Notes: generated by a model not told the origin, from the letters alone. 64,000 nt of DNA from Acinetobacter sp. S54 (GCF_016624945.1 NZ_JACVUI010000003.1:372001-436000); one strand, 5' to 3'. Numbered from the stretch's first letter, positions 30,183 through 43,706 are shown. Numbers and translations: made by a program.

Positions 30183-31289
30183 TTGGATATGGGCATACCC
30201 AGTTTAAACAGAATAAAGGTTTTGGGCTCTGAATTGTTTGATTCGGTTCTGGGCGCTGAACAGCCCAAAATCTATTATGATCCGAAAGGAAAAATTAAAG
30301 AGGTTCTGGAAAAGCTGCCTCAGTTAAAGCAGAAATATCGGCCAACACCTTGGCTTAGCAATACTCATGTTCATCTGCTTTATTTCGATATTATTCGTAA
30401 AAAAACTGTCAAACTTGAGTATGATCGTATTGAACAGCTTAAAATGCAGGATGGTGGAGTAACTGCTATCGCATGGTATGGCTATGATCTGCCGCCAGAA
30501 ACTCCAACCGTGGTTATTATGCATACAATTACAGGAACTCCTGAAAGTATGCGAGAATTGGTGAAAGACTTAAACGAATATACAGGTTGGCGGATTGCAC
30601 TGTGTCTGCGTCGAGGACATGCAGGTTTGCCAATGCCTGTACCACAGATTTCACTTTTTGGTTCGACTCATGATTTAAAAGAGCAACTTACGCATATCCA
30701 GAATTTATTTCCACACTCTGATTTATATGCTGTAGGTTCATCGGCAGGAACAGGACTTTTGGTACGTTATCTGGGAGAACAAGGCACAGATACGCCATTC
30801 AAAGCTGCTTTTGCAATGTGTCCCGGTTATAACACAGAAATTGGTTTTAAAAATGTTCATCCTTTTTATAGCAAAATGATGACCAAAAAATTGTTTAAGT
30901 ACTTTATTTATCCCTATCAAAATACGTGGAGCCAAACAGCTTCACTCGGAAAGGTTTTGGCAACTACTAACCTTGAAGAGTTTGAAAAAGAATATTTTGA
31001 AATGGCTGGTTTTCAGGATTATCAAAGTTATTGCCAAGCGATCAATCCGATTTATGTATTTGAGAATGTGAAAATTCCACTGATCATTTTAAATGCTGAG
31101 GATGATCCTGTTTGTTCGATCAAAAATCTTGAACCCTATAAAGAGGTGATTCAACAAATGGATAATATTGCAGTGATAACAACAAAAAAGGGCAGCCATT
31201 GTGGTTTTTACGAAGGTTGGCGTAGTACGTCATGGGCAGCACGTCTGATGTCTAATTATTTTTTGATTAAAGACAAAAATGGATCATGA
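30183..31289 (+). CDS. YheT-like alpha/beta hydrolase
   Basis: A 368-residue alpha/beta hydrolase of the YheT/ABHD1-3 group. Family signatures are TPWLSNTHVHLLYF (substrate-entry region), VVIMHTITGTPESMRELV, CLRRGHAGLPM and the nucleophile elbow AVGSSAGTGLLVRYLG; the acid is in NAEDDPVC and the His in KGSHCGFYEGW. The first possible codon is a TTG spaced 6 bases from an AGAGG site; an ATG lies two codons later. Monocistronic with a strong terminator. Members act on esters or lipids. The 5' untranslated region contains two small hairpins. Confidence 0.82.
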   Translation: MDMGIPSLNRIKVLGSELFDSVLGAEQPKIYYDPKGKIKEVLEKLPQLKQKYRPTPWLSNTHVHLLYFDIIRKKTVKLEYDRIEQLKMQDGGVTAIAWYGYDLPPETPTVVIMHTITGTPESMRELVKDLNEYTGWRIALCLRRGHAGLPMPVPQISLFGSTHDLKEQLTHIQNLFPHSDLYAVGSSAGTGLLVRYLGEQGTDTPFKAAFAMCPGYNTEIGFKNVHPFYSKMMTKKLFKYFIYPYQNTWSQTASLGKVLATTNLEEFEKEYFEMAGFQDYQSYCQAINPIYVFENVKIPLIILNAEDDPVCSIKNLEPYKEVIQQMDNIAVITTKKGSHCGFYEGWRSTSWAARLMSNYFLIKDKNGS

Positions 31290-31305
31290 TTAATTTTCTG
31301 ATTTA

Positions 31306-31338
31306 TAAATAAAGCCCAGACGATTGGGCTTTATTTAT
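31306..31338. terminator. bidirectional hairpin terminator
   Basis: AATAAAGCCCA / TGGGCTTTATT between convergent genes. Confidence 0.9.
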
Positions 31339-31344
31339 ATGCTC

Positions 31345-31638
31345 TTAAGAAAAGAGTGCTGTATTGTCCGTAATTCCCCGCTTTTGTTTGGTTGCCGCCA
31401 TCAAATTTCTTTCATCTGACTGGTGGGGATGAAAGTCAAAACGAGAATATTCAAGAAGTTTAGGAATTAGTGACTTATATTCTTTGCCTACAAAATTAAA
31501 AAATATTTTCCATAATTTAAACTTAGTAAGTTGCTTGTCGCATTTCATCAGCACAATTTGATAAATGCTTGAAAAACCAGCAATCAAAATTAAACACAAT
31601 GTAAAAACTGAAATACTACGGTTTTTTGCTGTTTTCAT
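31345..31638 (-). CDS. small putative membrane-anchored protein
   Basis: A 97-residue protein I do not recognise. One hydrophobic segment (ISVFTLCLILIAGFSSIYQI, residues 9-28) near the basic N-terminus fits a membrane anchor or uncleaved signal, followed by a basic, soluble tail. A strong terminator right after the stop supports transcription. The ribosome-binding site is weak. Codon use resembles its neighbours. Confidence 0.5.
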   Translation of the reverse strand: MKTAKNRSISVFTLCLILIAGFSSIYQIVLMKCDKQLTKFKLWKIFFNFVGKEYKSLIPKLLEYSRFDFHPHQSDERNLMAATKQKRGITDNTALFS

Positions 31639-31826
31639 TTCTGTGCTTCACTCATCTTTAGTTTTAGTTCTAAAAAGGAACTTAATTTGAACGCTATAAT
31701 TAGATAAATGGAGAGTCAATAATTTTTGAATGATTAAAAACAGATTGTCCTGAAATGATAGACTGCGAAACACTGAAAATAAGAAATAAAGAGATAAATG
31801 AATTTTATAATAAAAGAAGGTTTAAT

Positions 31827-31864
31827 AAATGCCCAAATAAAACGAGTTTATTGGGGCATTTTTG
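31827..31864. terminator. hairpin terminator of the lipoprotein gene
   Basis: AAATGCCCAAATAAA / TTTATTGGGGCATTT inverted repeat with T-run on both strands. Confidence 0.85.
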
Positions 31865-31873
31865 TGTAGAAAT

Positions 31874-32308
31874 TTAGTTCTTCAAAGCAGGTGTAGCAGC
31901 GGCAATTGCAGCGGCAACAGCATCATCTTCACTTTGCTCACTACTATTGCTACTACTTGCTTTAGCTGATGATGTTTGTTCGGTGTTTGATTTAACCGAT
32001 TCTGTTTTAGTTTCTTCCTTCTTTGGTTCTTCTTTCTTGGTTTCAGCAGGAGTAGAAGAAGGAATTTCACGACGGACTTCAGTTGTAGTATGCGGCGTTT
32101 CTTCGCGTTCTACTTCAACTTGAGCTGGAATTTCCTGCTGAGTTTCTGCGCTATCGAGAGATTTAAATTCGGTAGGTTGCTGAGTTTGCTCCTGAGTCGT
32201 GGTCTCAACCTTTTCTTGCTCTTCTTCTTTGGGAGGCTCTTTTTTAACACATGCAGTTAAAAGCAGACCCGTAGCAATTACGCCACAAATTAAAAGTTTC
32301 TTATTCAT
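31874..32308 (-). CDS. low-complexity Glu/Lys/Ser/Thr-rich lipoprotein
   Basis: A 144-residue lipoprotein of unknown function. The signal sequence ends in lipobox LLTAC at about residue 20. The mature chain is almost entirely Glu, Lys, Pro, Gln, Ser and Thr, without a recognisable fold, and ends with an Ala-rich tail AVAAAIAAATPAL that could form a short helix. It probably tethers to the envelope. It is divergent from pyrG and has its own terminator. Confidence 0.75.
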   Translation of the reverse strand: MNKKLLICGVIATGLLLTACVKKEPPKEEEQEKVETTTQEQTQQPTEFKSLDSAETQQEIPAQVEVEREETPHTTTEVRREIPSSTPAETKKEEPKKEETKTESVKSNTEQTSSAKASSSNSSEQSEDDAVAAAIAAATPALKN

Positions 32309-32468
32309 ACTTGCACAAATCTATGCTTAATCGAGGTGCAACCATTATAACAGCAAATATAAGATTGAAAATCCTGCTGATGAGACCTAATTTTTTATCG
32401 AAAATGCTGATAGAATAACCAATTGTTTATTGTTCTATGAATTGCGGCGGATTGACTTTGCTTTATAG

Positions 32469-34172
<1,704 letters not shown>

Positions 34173-34197
34173 TCGACGCATAAATCAGGAAGTTTAA

Positions 34198-35055
<858 letters not shown>

Positions 35056-35088
35056 GTTTTTGTACATTTTGATCACTAACGACAATAA

Positions 35089-36444
<1,356 letters not shown>

Positions 36445-36456
36445 TCTTTGGATGCT

Positions 36457-36846
36457 ATGTTAGAAGTATTTAAATCGACTTCGAGCAAATTGATACTGTT
36501 ACTCGTCATCGTTTTGGTGGCGGGTTTACAGTACAGTTTCTGGTGGGGTGAAGGTGGTTACTTTGCTCACCAGACTTTACGTCAGCAAATTACCCAACAA
36601 GCTGAAATAAACGAAGAATTGAAAGAACGTAACCGGATATTAGCGGCAGAAGTGTTTGATCTTAAAAATGGCAGCGAAGCCATTGAAGAACATGCACGTT
36701 TAGATCTAGGTCTGATTAAGCCTCGTGAAACTTTTGTACAAATGAGTACCATTAGTACCCATTACAAACCGATTTATATTGATCCAAATGCCAAAGTAGA
36801 CTTGGAAACCAATGAAACCCCGCCAAACCCAGACGTCCCAGATTAA
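36457..36846 (+). CDS. ftsB: cell-division protein FtsB
   Basis: A 129-residue bitopic membrane protein of the FtsB/DivIC family, part of the FtsQ-FtsB-FtsL divisome subcomplex. A single membrane helix (LILLLVIVLVAGLQYSFWW) is followed by a periplasmic coiled coil (AEINEELKERNRILAAEV, FDLKNGSEAIEEHAR). The ERNRILAAEVFDLKNG stretch and the position after eno make the assignment solid. The first possible codon is a TTG three codons upstream; the ATG is preferred. Its 3' end overlaps ispD by 35 bases. Confidence 0.9.
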   Translation: MLEVFKSTSSKLILLLVIVLVAGLQYSFWWGEGGYFAHQTLRQQITQQAEINEELKERNRILAAEVFDLKNGSEAIEEHARLDLGLIKPRETFVQMSTISTHYKPIYIDPNAKVDLETNETPPNPDVPD

Positions 36847-37531
36847 GTTGTGGGCAATTATTCCTGCTGCGGGGTCTGGAAGTCGTTTTTCTAAAACCCA
36901 GCTTAAACAATATCAAATTATTCAAGATAAAACAGTACTCGAATATACGATTGATCGGTTGAATACATTATCTTTAGAAGGGTATGTGTTGGCGGTCAAT
37001 GAACAGGACAGTGTTGCCAGAACCCTAAATTTTACTGCGCTTGAAAAAATTCACTTTTGCCAAGGTGGAACTGAGCGTGTCCATTCCGTTTTAAATGCAT
37101 TGTATTATTTAACAGATCTGGCATCGGATAATGATTATGTTCTGGTGCATGATGCTGCACGTCCGTGTGTCAGTGCGCAAAACCTTAAGGAGTTAGTAGA
37201 TTATTGTATTAAAAAGGATACATCTGCTATTTTGGCGATTCCTGTACGGGATACATTGAAGTTTGCAACAGAACATCACATTCAAAATACGGTGAGTCGT
37301 GATTATTTATGGCAAGCGCAAACACCACAAATGGCAAAACTGGGTGTACTTCGTGAGGCGATTGAAAAAGCGCTCAATGATAAAATTAATATCACGGATG
37401 AAGCGAGCGCATTGGAACATGCAGGTGTTGTTGTTGATGTAGTACAGGGACGTTCTGATAATATTAAGATCACCTACGCAGATGATCTGGAATTAGCACG
37501 TTTAATACTGGCAGCTCAACAGCGCCACTAA
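36812..37531 (+). CDS. ispD: 2-C-methyl-D-erythritol 4-phosphate cytidylyltransferase
   Basis: A 239-residue cytidylyltransferase of the MEP isoprenoid pathway, making CDP-methylerythritol. N-terminal nucleotide motif AIIPAAGSGSRFSKTQLKQY, metal/substrate region VLVHDAARPCV, and DEASALEHAGVVVDVVQG, NIKITYADDLELA at the C-terminus are intact. The ATG start overlaps ftsB, so translation is coupled; a TTG right after the ftsB stop is the alternative and would give 227 residues. Gene order ftsB-ispD is conserved, though ispF is not next to it here. Confidence 0.94.
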   Translation: MKPRQTQTSQIKLWAIIPAAGSGSRFSKTQLKQYQIIQDKTVLEYTIDRLNTLSLEGYVLAVNEQDSVARTLNFTALEKIHFCQGGTERVHSVLNALYYLTDLASDNDYVLVHDAARPCVSAQNLKELVDYCIKKDTSAILAIPVRDTLKFATEHHIQNTVSRDYLWQAQTPQMAKLGVLREAIEKALNDKINITDEASALEHAGVVVDVVQGRSDNIKITYADDLELARLILAAQQRH

Positions 37532-37570
37532 CTCTTTTTAAGTGAATACAAATTTAATTGTAATTATGAG

Positions 37571-37600
37571 TGACAAGCATTCACATAACAATGCTTGTCA
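37571..37600. repeat. strong inverted repeat without T-run, downstream of ispD
   Basis: Perfect 11-bp inverted repeat TGACAAGCATT / AATGCTTGTCA with an 8-base loop. It is 40 bases after ispD and 125 before dadA, with no T-run on either side, so it is unlike the intrinsic terminators here. It could stabilise the ispD 3' end or be an operator for dadA. Confidence 0.8.
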
Positions 37601-37724
37601 TCACCTCTATTCAGAATTAATTTAAAAATGATCTATATTTTTAATTCTCATAACTGAATTTCTTTTTTATTAAAAAATATAGAACTACATTTTTCATTTA
37701 CTTCATAAAAACAGCAGGCCTTGT

Positions 37725-38996
37725 ATGCATATTATCGTGTTAGGTGCAGGCGTTATTGGAACAACTTCAGCTTATTATTTAAGACAGGCAGGTCATGAAG
37801 TGACTGTGATTGATCGACAGCCAGGGGTGGCATTGGAAACCAGTTTTGCCAATGCGGGGCAGATTTCGCCAGGATATGCTTCGCCATGGGCGGCACCCGG
37901 TGTACCGTTAAAAGCATTTAAGTGGATGTTTCAGCATCATGCGCCTTTAACTATTAAAATTACAGGGGATATGTATCAGTATCATTGGATGGTACGGATG
38001 TTGGCAGAGTGTAATATTCATCGTTATAAAATTAATAAGGAGCGGATGGTACGGATTTCAGAATATAGCCGTGATTGTCTGGATGAACTGCGTAAAGACA
38101 CAGGAATTCACTTTGATGAACGTCAGCTCGGAACTTTACAGCTTTTTAGGAAACAGCAGCAACTTGATGCTGCCGAGAAAGATACGGTTGTACTAAAAGA
38201 AGAAGGAGTTCCTTACCAGCTTCTGGATAAAGATGGTGTCATTCAGGCTGAACCTGCGTTAGCTAAAGCAACGGTTGATTTTGTTGGGGGGCTGCGTTTG
38301 CCTAATGATCAAACTGGAGATTGTCAAAAATTCACAGTTGAACTGGCAGAGCTGGCTGCAAAGCAAGGTGTACATTTTATGTTTAATACCACGATTAGTC
38401 ATCTTGAAAAAGATGCTGATCAAATCAGTTCTGTCGTCTTGAAAGATGGTAAAAAAATCAAAGCCGATGCTTATGTGATGGCACTGGGTAGTTATAGCCA
38501 TGAAACACTTAAACAAATCGGGATTTTTGCGCCAGTTTATCCACTCAAGGGGTATTCGATTACGACTCCTATTATTGATACTGCCATGTCGCCAGTGTCA
38601 ACCATTTTAGATGAAAGTTATAAGATCGCCCTCACTCGTTTTGATAACCGTATTCGTGTAGGCGGAATGGCGGAAATTAATGGTTTTGATCGTTCACTCG
38701 ATACCAGCCGTGAAGATACTCTGAAAATGGTATTAGACCAGTTATTTCCCTTTGCCAGTGATTTAAATCAAGCCAGTTTTTGGACAGGGCTACGACCTGC
38801 AACCCCCGATGGTACACCAATCGTAGGGAAAACAAAGTATTCAAATTTATTTACCAATACAGGGCATGGCACATTGGGTTGGACGATGTCATGTGGTTCT
38901 GCCAAATTATTAGCAGATTTGGTGTCCAATCAGACTCCACAGATTGAGGCGGATGATTTAAGTATTGATCGCTATGGAAAGCATACGCATATTTAG
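37725..38996 (+). CDS. dadA: D-amino acid dehydrogenase
   Basis: A 423-residue FAD-dependent D-amino acid dehydrogenase (DadA small-subunit type), oxidising D-alanine and other D-amino acids to keto acids and passing electrons to the membrane quinone pool. The dinucleotide motif [21 protein letters not shown] opens the chain in the family manner, followed by [22 protein letters not shown]. The C-terminal signature is [16 protein letters not shown] then [15 protein letters not shown]. Length fits (E. coli 432). The usual partner racemase dadX is not adjacent here, and the next gene is a lipase. Confidence 0.93.
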   Translation: MHIIVLGAGVIGTTSAYYLRQAGHEVTVIDRQPGVALETSFANAGQISPGYASPWAAPGVPLKAFKWMFQHHAPLTIKITGDMYQYHWMVRMLAECNIHRYKINKERMVRISEYSRDCLDELRKDTGIHFDERQLGTLQLFRKQQQLDAAEKDTVVLKEEGVPYQLLDKDGVIQAEPALAKATVDFVGGLRLPNDQTGDCQKFTVELAELAAKQGVHFMFNTTISHLEKDADQISSVVLKDGKKIKADAYVMALGSYSHETLKQIGIFAPVYPLKGYSITTPIIDTAMSPVSTILDESYKIALTRFDNRIRVGGMAEINGFDRSLDTSREDTLKMVLDQLFPFASDLNQASFWTGLRPATPDGTPIVGKTKYSNLFTNTGHGTLGWTMSCGSAKLLADLVSNQTPQIEADDLSIDRYGKHTHI

Positions 38997-39141
38997 ATTA
39001 TTTAAATTTTAATTAGATTATTAATAGTCAAACAATTTGTAGTCTATATTTAAAGATTTAGTTTTATGATGTCCCAGGTGATTGAGGGGAGCGCATTGCG
39101 AATCTAAAGTAAAAAATAATGAGTGGGTTTGAGGGGGTGGC

Positions 39142-41076
39142 ATGAATGGCACGATAATTAAAATACTTGGAATGAGTTTTTTAACGTCGATGCTTATGCT
39201 TTCAGGATGCCAACTCGTTCAGTTACATGAAAATCAATTGAGTCAGTCTTTAAATAATAAAGTCACGAATATATTAACCAGTCAGCACTTAAGTTCGGCA
39301 ACTGCGAATATTATTTATTTGACCAATTTTGCTCAAAAATCCTGTTTGGCAAAATTTGATCAATGTTTAAAAGCTTTTGATGATATCCATTCTACTGATA
39401 AAGATGCTTATCATTCGGCTTTAAGTGAACTTTATCTAGCAAAAGCACTTGAGTTAGAACAGAAATGCCATGTCGTCTCAGCTTCCAATTGTAGTGACAT
39501 GGAACTTAAATACTTGGATCTAAGTTTAAGACATAGTTATTATTATTTATTTGAATCTAAAAATACACCTTCACATCGGGCCTTTGATTTTCGTCAAAAT
39601 CAGGTACGTATATTTTACAATGTCGCGATTTCAAAGCTAATTAGTCGATATTATGAGCTTCATCACCACACACATTTGCCAGATACAATTTTAATTGCAG
39701 GACATACATATAAAGTTGATTCTTCACAATTTCCGCATCTAAACGAGCGCATGATTGTAGATATTAAATCAAGTTATAACATGAACTTTTCTGGCTTTCA
39801 TACGGTGAATCGAACGGATGGTTTGGGCGCTGAATTTGTAGTGGAATTTACTGAAAATTATAAAAATAATGGTTTTATTTTAGATCCTGTACAGTTTTAT
39901 CAAAATTTACTCTCTCCGAATATTCATGAGCCCAAAGTATTACCATTAACTGCACTTATGGTTCCAGAGGATCCTAGTGTGCCGTTTGATGTTGAGACAA
40001 GTAATTTTAAAATTCGTTTAATAGATCCTTATCTTTATCAGCAAGTTGACGTTAATCAGGCGGATTACACTTTAACTGCGAATTATTCAGCACCTTATGG
40101 TTACTGGTTATCCCAGAATAAATTGGGTCAGGCAGGTTACTGGACATTATTAAATAAAGAAAATGACTTATTAATGCCACATTTATATATGCTGGAACCT
40201 TATAATCCAAATAAGAAAGTGATTGTCTTTATCCATGGTTTGGCCAGCAGTCCAGAGGCGTGGGTATCTTTAACTAATGATATTATGGGGGATCAGCAAC
40301 TACGTGATCATTATCAGGTTTGGCAGGTTTTTTACTCAACCAATATGCCAATTTTTGAAAGTCGCTATCAGATTTACACTTTATTGACTCAAACCTTTAA
40401 GAATATTCAAACAAAAAATCCACCTGTGAAAAATGCGGTTTTGATTGGGCATAGCATGGGAGGCGTGATTAGTCGGTTATTGGTCAGCCATCAGGATATT
40501 TCTGAAGCTGCCATTAAAAAAATGACGAAATCACAATATGACATGTTGCTACAACATCCAGTAATTTATGAGCGATTTCAATTCAAACCCATTCCAAATT
40601 TTTCTCGTGCCATTTTTATTGCTGCGCCGCATCGTGGAACAACGTATGCAGATCGTTGGTTTACACGCTTGGCAAGGAATATCATTAAGCTTCCAAATGA
40701 ATTTTATAATAGTGTTCAATCCACTTCTTTATTGGATAAAACCAACCCATCGCGACATCATGGGTTAATTGAAAATGGTGCAAGTAACTTGAGTGAAAGT
40801 TCTGATTTTATGCTTTTGACCAAAGATGTAATACCTGTTCAAGCCATCAAATACCACTCGATTATGGGCAATTCAGTGGATTCAGAGCAGCCTACGTTTA
40901 TGAGTGATGGTATTGTACCGTATCAAAGTTCCCATTTAGAGGGAGCTCAATCAGAAAAAATTATTCGTAGTGATCATTATGTACAGATGACGACATCGGC
41001 AATCAATGAGATGCGACGAATTTTATTAGTTCATCTTGAGGAAACTGAGCCTCAAACAACATCCAATCATCCATAA
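39142..41076 (+). CDS. large alpha/beta-hydrolase (lipase-like) lipoprotein
   Basis: A 644-residue exported lipoprotein with signal sequence and lipobox LMLSGC (Cys about 23). The first ~330 residues match no domain I know. The C-terminal ~300 form an alpha/beta hydrolase with oxyanion region VIVFIHGLASSPEAW, nucleophile elbow VLIGHSMGGVISRLLV, the FIAAPHRGT segment typical of triacylglycerol-lipase/PGAP1-like proteins, and a late His in RSDHYVQM. It is likely an envelope-anchored esterase or lipase. Its specific substrate is unknown. It starts after a GTGG-rich region and stands alone. Confidence 0.8.
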   Translation: MNGTIIKILGMSFLTSMLMLSGCQLVQLHENQLSQSLNNKVTNILTSQHLSSATANIIYLTNFAQKSCLAKFDQCLKAFDDIHSTDKDAYHSALSELYLAKALELEQKCHVVSASNCSDMELKYLDLSLRHSYYYLFESKNTPSHRAFDFRQNQVRIFYNVAISKLISRYYELHHHTHLPDTILIAGHTYKVDSSQFPHLNERMIVDIKSSYNMNFSGFHTVNRTDGLGAEFVVEFTENYKNNGFILDPVQFYQNLLSPNIHEPKVLPLTALMVPEDPSVPFDVETSNFKIRLIDPYLYQQVDVNQADYTLTANYSAPYGYWLSQNKLGQAGYWTLLNKENDLLMPHLYMLEPYNPNKKVIVFIHGLASSPEAWVSLTNDIMGDQQLRDHYQVWQVFYSTNMPIFESRYQIYTLLTQTFKNIQTKNPPVKNAVLIGHSMGGVISRLLVSHQDISEAAIKKMTKSQYDMLLQHPVIYERFQFKPIPNFSRAIFIAAPHRGTTYADRWFTRLARNIIKLPNEFYNSVQSTSLLDKTNPSRHHGLIENGASNLSESSDFMLLTKDVIPVQAIKYHSIMGNSVDSEQPTFMSDGIVPYQSSHLEGAQSEKIIRSDHYVQMTTSAINEMRRILLVHLEETEPQTTSNHP

Positions 41077-41316
41077 ATATCATATTGATTCAATTAAGTA
41101 TTTTTTGTAATTCACATTTTAAAACCAAAAAAAGCCATTTTGTATAGGAGAAATGACTAGAATGTAAAAGCAATAAAAACGAGTTTTTGTTTTTATTATT
41201 TATCATTTTTGTGTCTAAAGTCTCTATATTGTGTGTTTAAAGCTAGATCTACAGACAATTACAAAATGATTAGAAACTAGAAAAACTATTGAAATGAACA
41301 AAAAGGTTAATGAATT
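41077..41316. other. AT-rich gap without gene
   Basis: A 240-base stretch with no ORF or clear terminator; the region near 41230-41300 should carry the promoter of the isochorismatase-family gene. Confidence 0.4.
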
Positions 41317-41940
41317 ATGCAGTTACCTCTTATTACTCCAGATGAATGTGTATTGGTACTCGTTGATCATCAGGCGGGTTTAGCCTTCGGTGTAGGCTCT
41401 AAAGACCGGCAGGTTTTGCTTAATAATGCGATTGCATTAGCGCGTACGGCTAAAGTTTTTAATATTCCTATCATTGCATCTACTTCGGCCAGTAAGGTCT
41501 ATAGTGGCCCAATGCTTCCGGCTTTACATCGTGAAATTCCGGAAGTTCAGCCAATTGAACGACGAAATATGAATGCTTGGGAAGATGACACTGTACGTCA
41601 GGCCATTTTGGACACAGGCCGTAAACATATTTTGCTTTCAGGCATGCTAACTGAAGCCTGTGTGAGTTTTCTTGCTTTGTCTGCGGCTGCTTCGGGTTTG
41701 AATGTCTCTGTGGTTGCGGATACTTGTGGCGGGTTGACGCTGGAAAGTCACGAGTTGGCTCTGCAAAGAATGCAGTCGAAGAATATTCAAATGGTTAGCT
41801 GGATTCAAATCTTGCTTGAATTACAACGTGACTGGACACGTAAAGATACCTATGACGGGGCACGTGCCATCGTTGAAGGATTCGCAGGAGGATATGGAAT
41901 TGGTCTGGCCTATGCGAGAGATATGATCAAACCCACTTAA
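41317..41940 (+). CDS. isochorismatase-family hydrolase
   Basis: A 207-residue cysteine hydrolase of the YcaC/isochorismatase family. The Asp is in VLVDHQAGLAFGVGS and the nucleophile Cys in GMLTEACVSFLALSA, with the cis-peptide segment preceding it. Length is as in YcaC (208). The real substrate of YcaC-like proteins is not established. It is convergent with nasS across a strong terminator and is probably not part of the nitrate island. Confidence 0.85.
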   Translation: MQLPLITPDECVLVLVDHQAGLAFGVGSKDRQVLLNNAIALARTAKVFNIPIIASTSASKVYSGPMLPALHREIPEVQPIERRNMNAWEDDTVRQAILDTGRKHILLSGMLTEACVSFLALSAAASGLNVSVVADTCGGLTLESHELALQRMQSKNIQMVSWIQILLELQRDWTRKDTYDGARAIVEGFAGGYGIGLAYARDMIKPT

Positions 41941-41979
41941 GCGTACTATCAAAAATGGGCAATAATTTTGTCACTTTGT

Positions 41980-42011
41980 AAGGAGTAATCAGCACTTTTT
42001 GATTACTCCTT
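41980..42011. terminator. bidirectional terminator between the hydrolase and nasS
   Basis: Perfect 12-bp inverted repeat AAGGAGTAATCA / TGATTACTCCTT with T-rich loop and a short T-run, ending both convergent transcripts. Confidence 0.85.
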
Positions 42012-42014
42012 TAG

Positions 42015-43034
42015 TTATCTAACTTTTTCTCGTGCAGCCAGATAAGTAGCTGTATGAATACAAGAATTGCTTAATTGTTCAATATTATTTTGAACAATTT
42101 CAATATTTTCCCATTTTTGCATCTGTTCAAATAACCAGACAAAATGTTCAACATCTGGAACCGCTGAATCATCCACAAAATGTCGAATAATCGATTCAAT
42201 GGCATAATATTTTTTTACGTGAACTTGGGGCGAACATTCAAAACGAATAATATTGAATTCAGATAATATTTGCCAAACGGGTTCAAAGTTTTGCAACGTT
42301 TCTAATTCTTTTTGCGCTTTAATTACGGCTGCGGTAAGTGCAATTAATGTATTGGGATGTTGAGAGGCCCATTCACTTGTGACCGCTAAAACTTTATCGG
42401 CAATAGCCGGAATAATATCGCGACTGGAAGCGACGATTTGGCTGACACCTTCAATTTCTCCCTGTGTATTCCACGGTTCTCCAACGCAGAAACCATCGAT
42501 AAGACCTGATGAGAGTGCTTCTACCAAGTATGGAGGGGGCAGCGTTTTCAATACAATGTTCTGTGCTAAGTTTTGATTGGCCAAAGCCAGCCATTCCCGA
42601 AGGCAATAATGATGAATAGAATGTTTAAATACATGCGCTAAAGCAACTGGATGGCCTTGATTTATGTGATCTACTAATTTTTGTGCCGCCATTTGCGCAG
42701 AGTCTGTTGTCTCAATAGCAAGTGTATAGCTTAAATGTTGATTCAAACTGATATAAGCGCGATTAATACTTAAAACCAAAGGGGTTTTTAGTTGAATACC
42801 AATTTGGTCATCAGCCACTGCAGCAGCAGGTAACATGGCAGACAAACAGTGCGCTGCGTCTAGTACACCAAATGCCAATCGGTCTCTTAAACTTGCCCAT
42901 GAGGCTTCTTTTACCAAAGTAACATCTAAACCAAACTCTTCAAAGAAACCACGTCTCTTAGCCCAAAGTAGTGCAATACAATCTAACAGAGGGATATAAC
43001 CGAGCTGGATTTTGGTTTTTTCAAGTGAGCTCAT
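42015..43034 (-). CDS. nasS: nitrate/nitrite sensor NasS (NrtA/CmpA-like)
   Basis: A 339-residue protein of the NrtA/CmpA nitrate-binding family but without a signal peptide or lipobox, so it is cytoplasmic. That is the hallmark of NasS. Family segments: IQLGYIPLLDCIALLWAKRR, FGVLDAAHCLSAMLP, PPPYLVEALSSGLIDGFCVG and EPWNTQGEI. In NasS/NasT systems NasS binds nitrate or nitrite and otherwise holds NasT inactive (knowledge from Azotobacter, Paracoccus and Pseudomonas). Its ATG abuts the nasT stop (TAAATG) with an AGGAGG site inside nasT, so the two are translationally coupled at near-equal amounts. Confidence 0.9.
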   Translation of the reverse strand: MSSLEKTKIQLGYIPLLDCIALLWAKRRGFFEEFGLDVTLVKEASWASLRDRLAFGVLDAAHCLSAMLPAAAVADDQIGIQLKTPLVLSINRAYISLNQHLSYTLAIETTDSAQMAAQKLVDHINQGHPVALAHVFKHSIHHYCLREWLALANQNLAQNIVLKTLPPPYLVEALSSGLIDGFCVGEPWNTQGEIEGVSQIVASSRDIIPAIADKVLAVTSEWASQHPNTLIALTAAVIKAQKELETLQNFEPVWQILSEFNIIRFECSPQVHVKKYYAIESIIRHFVDDSAVPDVEHFVWLFEQMQKWENIEIVQNNIEQLSNSCIHTATYLAAREKVR

Positions 43035-43625
43035 TTAATCCTCCTTAATAGGGTGGTTCAGTAATTGTTGTGCATCAATCATTCTCCGGGCCATTTCACC
43101 CATCGTGATACGGTGGCTCATCGCATTTTTTCTTAATAGTTGAAAAGCCGTATCTTCAGAGAGGTGATGTAGTTGCATTAATAACACCTTCGCTTTTTCA
43201 ATGTCTTTACGATCAGCCAATTTAAGTTTTGTTTCTTTAAGATCACTTTCAAGCTGTTTATGTTTCTTATACTGCTCGATTGAGATTTCCAAAATTGTGT
43301 CTAAACGAGCGGGATCAATACCATCTACAATATACGCAGTTACACCCGCTGCAATCGCCTGTTTAATGGTTTCTTTGTGGGTATTCTTGGTAAAGAGAAC
43401 TGTCGGCAAATCAAAATGACTCACGCAACTTTCGATCAAGTCGCGATGTGGATGATCCATATCCAGAAGAATCACGTCTGCTTGTAAGTTCTCGAGTTGA
43501 AAGTCACCCAAATGTTCAAGTGTCAAACAGGCAACCACATCGAAATCATGAGCACGTAAATTTTGCTGAACAAATTCAGCACGTTCAAGATCATCATCAA
43601 TCAGTGCAATTTTTAATTTTGGCAT
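43035..43625 (-). CDS. nasT: ANTAR-domain response regulator NasT, RNA-binding antiterminator
   Basis: A 196-residue protein with an N-terminal receiver-like domain (KIALIDDDLERAEFV; phosphoacceptor-like Asp in VILLDMDHP; TVLFTKNTHKETI) and a C-terminal ANTAR RNA-binding domain (LADRKDIEKAKVLLMQLHHL, then LSEDTAFQLLRKNAM and ARRMIDAQQLL). NasT binds paired hexaloop hairpins in the nitrate-assimilation leader and relieves termination when NasS releases it. The matching RNA structures lie in the divergent leader. It is first in the nasT-nasS unit, behind a candidate sigma-54 promoter. Confidence 0.93.
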   Translation of the reverse strand: MPKLKIALIDDDLERAEFVQQNLRAHDFDVVACLTLEHLGDFQLENLQADVILLDMDHPHRDLIESCVSHFDLPTVLFTKNTHKETIKQAIAAGVTAYIVDGIDPARLDTILEISIEQYKKHKQLESDLKETKLKLADRKDIEKAKVLLMQLHHLSEDTAFQLLRKNAMSHRITMGEMARRMIDAQQLLNHPIKED

Positions 43626-43690
43626 AAATAATAGAACATGAGTATTGATACGCTTGACATAGTCTAAGCGAAATAAATGAAAGGCATACT

Positions 43691-43706
43691 AGCAAAATTG
43701 ATGCCA
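43691..43706 (-). promoter_or_regulatory. sigma-54 (-24/-12) promoter for nasT-nasS
   Basis: On the minus strand the sequence reads TGGCAT-CAATT-TTGCT, against the consensus TGGCAC-N5-TTGCW, with the invariant GG and GC exactly ten bases apart. Transcription would begin near 43680, leaving a ~55-base leader before nasT. The match differs from consensus by one base in the -24 element. Confidence 0.75.
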
